A stretch of 64,000 nucleotides of DNA from Bacteroidota bacterium (GTDB lineage: Bacteria > Bacteroidota > Bacteroidia > Cytophagales > Cyclobacteriaceae), in NCBI GenBank assembly GCA_023428695.1, contig JAEYWY010000026.1, positions 256,662 to 320,661 on the forward strand, given 5' to 3'. This document shows positions 60,726 through 64,000 of this stretch, one piece after another. Position 1 is the stretch's first letter. Every line of letters begins with the position of its first letter. The position numbers and the translations under genes were made by a program. A model generated the notes under the pieces. It searched no databases. It was not told where the DNA came from and saw only the letters and a list, made by a program, of their open reading frames with translations.

Positions 60726-61502
60726 ATGAGTGAAATTGCTACTGACAGAATGCGGAAAGTGAAAAGTATTCTGGTAACCCAAGAAGCCCCGTCGGATACA
60801 AATTCCCCTTACCTGAAACTGGCTGAGAAGTTTAATCTTAAAATCGATTTCCGCCCTTTCATACAGGTAGAGCCGGTTCCTGTCAAAGAGTTTCGCAAAC
60901 AGAAAATCGATATTCTTAATCACACGGCAATAATTTTCACCAGCCGCAATGCGGTAGACCATTTCTTTGCGATTTGTCAGGAGTTGAAAATTGAGATGCC
61001 GCCTGAGATGAAGTATTTCTGCATTTCGGAGCAGACATCAAACTACCTTCAGAAATATATTGTAATCAGAAAGCGCAAAATATTTACCGGTCTGAAAACC
61101 GCGCAGGATTTGCTTGAGATTCTCAAAAAGCATAAGAACGAAAAGTACCTTTTCCCCTGCTCGGACATACGTAAGAATGACATTCCCGATTTCCTGAAGA
61201 ACAACGGATACCAGTACACTGAAGCAGTAATTTATCACACGGTAGCGGCAGATCTATCAGATCTCAAAGAGGTGTTCTACGACATACTGGCGTTTTTCAG
61301 CCCCTCGGGAATTAACTCGTTGTTTGTGAATTTTCCTGAGTTCAAACAAAACAACACCCGGATTGCTGCCTTTGGACCGACAACAGCTCAGGCCGTTCGC
61401 GATGCGGGCCTGATTCTCGATATCGAGGCGCCTCTCCCAAATGCGCCTTCCATGACGGGTGCCCTTGAGCTTTATATCAAGAAAGCCAACGGGATAAAGT
61501 AG
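60726..61502 (+). CDS. hemD: uroporphyrinogen-III synthase
   Basis: A 258-residue enzyme that cyclises hydroxymethylbilane to uroporphyrinogen III. It is a poorly conserved family; seen are KSILVTQEAPSDTNS, HTAIIFTSRNAVDHFFAI, EKYLFPCSDIRKN, AFFSPSGINSL and AAFGPTTAQAVRDAGL, all in expected order. ATG at 60726; the in-frame TTG at 60705 is less likely. Confidence 0.9.
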   Translation: MSEIATDRMRKVKSILVTQEAPSDTNSPYLKLAEKFNLKIDFRPFIQVEPVPVKEFRKQKIDILNHTAIIFTSRNAVDHFFAICQELKIEMPPEMKYFCISEQTSNYLQKYIVIRKRKIFTGLKTAQDLLEILKKHKNEKYLFPCSDIRKNDIPDFLKNNGYQYTEAVIYHTVAADLSDLKEVFYDILAFFSPSGINSLFVNFPEFKQNNTRIAAFGPTTAQAVRDAGLILDIEAPLPNAPSMTGALELYIKKANGIK

Positions 61503-61635
61503 AATTGTTCAGCAGAATCAAGGCTGTGTAAATCCAAGGGAATGAATGCGTTATAATGCAGGAATTGCGGAAATAACTCCTTCATTTATTGAATTTTAGA
61601 AAGTCGGCTTTTTTATTACACTTTAATTACTTTAG

Positions 61636-61667
61636 TTGACAGTGTCGCAAAAAAGCACTTACTTTAA
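61636..61667 (+). promoter_or_regulatory. candidate promoter of the porP-gldKL cluster
   Basis: TTG at 61636-61638 and TACTTTAA at 61660-61667 (TAnnTTTG with two mismatches at the end), 21 bases apart, end 19 bases before the ATG. The rest of the 184-base gap 61503-61686 holds nothing else recognisable. Confidence 0.4.
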
Positions 61668-61686
61668 ATTCTACTTTTTAATCTAA

Positions 61687-62637
61687 ATGCTGAAAAGGAC
61701 TTTTTATACCGTCATTCTGTCCCTAACCGGAACAGTTCTGTTTGCTCAGCAAGATCCGATCTTCACGCAGTACATGTTTAACAACCTCTATCTGACTCCT
61801 GCGCATGCCGGGGTAGATGGAGTTACGCGTTTTTCGGCTATTCATCGGAGTCAGTGGATTGGATATCAGTCAAGCTTTGGCGATGGGGGTGCCCCGATGA
61901 CACAAATGATCACCTTCAACACCCCAATTTACAGATTAAAGAGTGGTGCCGGGGTATATGTGCTGAATGATCGTCTGGGACCGGTTAACAATCTTGAGGC
62001 ACAGGTTAGTTACGCATACCATCTTGGTATAAAAGAGTCGAAATTGAGTTTTGGGATCAAGGCCGGGATTTATTCGCAGTCCATAAATGGCGACAAATAT
62101 CGTCCGATCCAGAAGGATGATCCGCTGATTATTTCCGGCAAGGAATCGCAGATCCGTCCCGATCTCGGTGTTGGTGTATTCTACCGTTCTGAGAAGTATT
62201 ATGCGGGAATCGGGTTTAATCACCTCCTCCGTTCTGAATTCGACTATGGTGTCGATCCTGCCAAAACCGCACTTACCAATCACCTTAATATTACCGGTGG
62301 CTATTTTTATGAAGTCAGCTTCGACCTGAAGCTGCAGCTGAGTGGTGTAGTTCGGTCGGATTTAAATACATCTCAAATTGATTTTGCAGGCATTGCGTAT
62401 CACAAAGATACTATGTGGGGAGGTCTGGCGTTTAGACAGGGTGAAGCGCTAAGCCTTTTACTCGGTTACGCGTTGCTTAAGGACAAGTCTCTCAAGCTTG
62501 GCTCTGCGGTGGATCTGGTTATTGTTGACACCCAGGCAAAAGAGAATTTTTCGCTGGAATTCATGGTGATGTATGACTTGCCTACCATACCAAATGCGGG
62601 TAAAAAAGTCGTTCGGACGCCCAGATACCGTCATTAA
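61687..62637 (+). CDS. PorP/SprF family type IX secretion system outer-membrane protein
   Basis: A 316-residue exported beta-barrel (signal LKRTFYTVILSLTGTVLFAQ). QQDPIFTQYMFNNLYLTPAHAG is the PorP/SprF hallmark and strands with aromatic ends follow (YAGIGFNHLLRSEF, LQLSGVVRSDLN). PorP/SprF proteins help the type IX system and surface attachment of adhesins. It heads the cluster that continues with gldK and gldL. Confidence 0.92.
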   Translation: MLKRTFYTVILSLTGTVLFAQQDPIFTQYMFNNLYLTPAHAGVDGVTRFSAIHRSQWIGYQSSFGDGGAPMTQMITFNTPIYRLKSGAGVYVLNDRLGPVNNLEAQVSYAYHLGIKESKLSFGIKAGIYSQSINGDKYRPIQKDDPLIISGKESQIRPDLGVGVFYRSEKYYAGIGFNHLLRSEFDYGVDPAKTALTNHLNITGGYFYEVSFDLKLQLSGVVRSDLNTSQIDFAGIAYHKDTMWGGLAFRQGEALSLLLGYALLKDKSLKLGSAVDLVIVDTQAKENFSLEFMVMYDLPTIPNAGKKVVRTPRYRH

Positions 62638-62761
62638 TCGGTCGGGAATTCATTTTTTAAGCGATATGTACCAATTTGTGGATAGTTTCCCTAAAAAAAT
62701 AAAGCGAAGAACAGTAACTTTCGCGGCTCATATATTACCATTTGACAAACTGAGAAGAAGT

Positions 62762-63847
62762 ATGAATAAATCGGTTCTTTCTAAAGTAGGTTTAATCGTT
62801 GCAGGGGCTATCGCCAGTAGTTGCGGCCTCCTAGGCCTTGGCGGTGGGGGCGGTGGCGATCAGGGTGAACTCGTCGGAGTGCCGGGCCGTGAAGGCTGGG
62901 TAATGACAGTCCCCTACGGGATGGTGCCAATTCCTGCCGGAACCTTTCACATGGGTCAGGCGGACGAGGATCCTGCATCGACTCAAATAAACTTCAACAA
63001 GCAGGTTACGATAGGTTCATTCTTCATGGATGATACTGAGATCACGAACAACGAGTACCGCCAGTTCACCAATTTCTTTCTGGTAGACAACGGTACTATC
63101 GAAGGATTTGAAACGCTTGATCCTGAAACTTTCCGTCAGCGTTACTACCCTGATACAACTGCCTGGGTACGCGATTTTGCGCATCACATGGGAGATCCTA
63201 TTCAGGACTATTACTACTGGCACCCGGGATACGATGACTATCCTGTGGTAGGTATCGACTGGGATGCAGCTGTGTACTTCGGTCAGTGGAGAACAGCATA
63301 TCTGAATGACTATCGCAAGAGCGTAGGTGACTTCCCGATGCCTTCATTCCGTCTTCCTTCAGAAGCTGAATGGGAATATGCAGCCCGTGGCGGTCGTGAC
63401 CTTGCCAAGTATCCCTGGGGTAACCCGTACATCCGTAACTCAAAGGGTTGTATGCTCGCGAACTTCAAGCCGGGCAGAGGAAACTTCTACGATGACGGCT
63501 TTGCGTATACCTCACCCGTTCAGGCATACTTCCCCAATGACTACGGACTTTACGACATGGCAGGAAATGTTTCCGAATGGTGTCTCGATGACTTCAATCC
63601 GGCATCCGTTCCGACCGTATGGGATCTTAACCCCCAATACATAGATCAGCGTACCAACCCGGAAAGCTCACGCTTTGACGAGCGTGTACCTCCAAAGAAA
63701 GTTGTTCGTGGCGGTTCATGGAAGGATGTAGCGTACTATCTGGAAACCGGAACGAGGACATTTGAATTCCGCGATTCGACACGTGCGTATATCGGTTTCC
63801 GTTGTGCACTTACGCACCTCGGACGTTCTTCAGGTCAGGAATTTTAA
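62762..63847 (+). CDS. gldK: gliding motility/type IX secretion lipoprotein GldK
   Basis: A 361-residue lipoprotein: signal to lipobox IASSCG, a Gly-rich linker (GLGGGGGGDQG) and a sulfatase-modifying-factor (FGE/SUMF1) domain with MVPIPAGTFHMGQ, FMDDTEITNNEYRQF, RLPSEAEWEYAARGG and DMAGNVSEWCLDD, ending GFRCAL. GldK with GldN forms the ring attached to the outer membrane in the type IX machine. ATG at 62762 is taken; an earlier frame to 62573 overlaps porP. gldL follows after 59 bases. Confidence 0.92.
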   Translation: MNKSVLSKVGLIVAGAIASSCGLLGLGGGGGGDQGELVGVPGREGWVMTVPYGMVPIPAGTFHMGQADEDPASTQINFNKQVTIGSFFMDDTEITNNEYRQFTNFFLVDNGTIEGFETLDPETFRQRYYPDTTAWVRDFAHHMGDPIQDYYYWHPGYDDYPVVGIDWDAAVYFGQWRTAYLNDYRKSVGDFPMPSFRLPSEAEWEYAARGGRDLAKYPWGNPYIRNSKGCMLANFKPGRGNFYDDGFAYTSPVQAYFPNDYGLYDMAGNVSEWCLDDFNPASVPTVWDLNPQYIDQRTNPESSRFDERVPPKKVVRGGSWKDVAYYLETGTRTFEFRDSTRAYIGFRCALTHLGRSSGQEF

Positions 63848-63906
63848 CAGTTTGAAAACTCTCTGAATTATTCATATCAAAAGGCAAAATTTAAACCATT
63901 ACTACA

Positions 63907-64000
63907 ATGAGTAAGAAAAAAGGCGGATTTGTTGAACTACTCTACAAAACCATAATGCCAAAAGTTTATGGTATTGGTGCAGCAGTTGTTATCGTTGGTG
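63907..64000 (+). CDS. gldL: gliding motility protein GldL, N-terminal fragment
   Basis: The window ends 31 codons into the gene. MSKKKGGFVELLYKTIMP followed by KVYGIGAAVVIVG is the conserved GldL start and the first membrane helix. GldL with GldM is the proton-driven motor of type IX secretion and gliding. Its place right after gldK supports the call. Confidence 0.9.
   Translation, partial: MSKKKGGFVELLYKTIMPKVYGIGAAVVIVG

Noticed and set aside
1..64000. tRNA or rRNA genes, CRISPR arrays, transposases, integrases, restriction-modification or toxin-antitoxin genes.
   Set aside because: None was recognised by motif or by repeat structure in any gap; gaps are short and filled by the promoters and hairpins listed.

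Overview
The window reads as a chromosomal segment of a Bacteroidota bacterium, most likely of the order Cytophagales. The evidence is the family content: a porP/sprF-gldK-gldL type IX secretion/gliding cluster at the right edge, a MurF-Alr fusion, an enlarged NusB, DUF4783, DUF4293, DUF4271, DUF2911 and LPP20-type lipoproteins, and several start regions carrying the Bacteroidota -7 promoter element TAnnTTTG instead of a sigma70 -10 box. Genes are densely packed, with no gene-free stretch above about 200 bases. I saw no rRNA, tRNA, CRISPR array, insertion sequence, integrase or prophage gene, so this looks like core chromosome with a few accessory islands.

Layout. 1-4515: the end of a MATE transporter faces a leftward run (DUF4783, nadC, YcxB-like, recX, DUF3253, lipoprotein). 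4697-10245: rightward gpmI, lipoprotein, MsbA-like ABC exporter, Fur-family regulator, TerC. 10246-15595: leftward feoA-feoB-purK-purE-TerB-like. 15677-22209: a small protein, csaA and the murF-alr fusion, a secreted small protein, a HisA-like protein lacking one catalytic Asp, a PD40/OmpA-like protein, DUF2911. 22302-24239: a 39-residue membrane peptide, a retropepsin-like/PDZ protein and an orphan receiver. 24346-29288: a candidate specialised-metabolism locus (FAD oxidoreductase, Tat-type TIM-barrel lipoprotein, UbiA prenyltransferase, type III polyketide synthase, methyltransferase). 29346-34521: LPP20 lipoprotein, htpG, S9 peptidase, DUF4293. 34591-41071: PcaF-like thiolase, truA and two ABC half-exporters whose degenerate motifs are complementary, with a beta-barrel gene between them. 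41222-46593: leucine-type dehydrogenase, nusB, YtxH, DUF1573, yajC, YbbR-like, coaE. 46641-52126: a complete RND tripartite efflux operon. 52189-61502: purine nucleoside phosphorylase, uvrA, a LytS/LytTR two-component pair, hemW, DUF4271, hemD. 61687-64000: porP/sprF, gldK and the start of gldL.

How genes work together. FeoAB imports ferrous iron and lies near a Fur-family regulator, a TerC-type metal-transport protein and a TerB-like protein, which suggests a metal-homeostasis neighbourhood. The type III PKS, methyltransferase, flavoprotein and prenyltransferase could build and tailor a lipidic phenol, quinone or pyrone. The adaptor/RND/TolC genes form one envelope-spanning pump. GldK and GldL belong to the trans-envelope ring and motor of the type IX secretion system, with PorP/SprF as an outer-membrane partner.

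The best leads are the type III PKS/UbiA locus, the split heterodimeric ABC exporter, the HisA-like protein without its first catalytic aspartate, and three convergent gene pairs that all abut at the palindrome TGATCA. All assignments come from reading the sequence; no database search was run.
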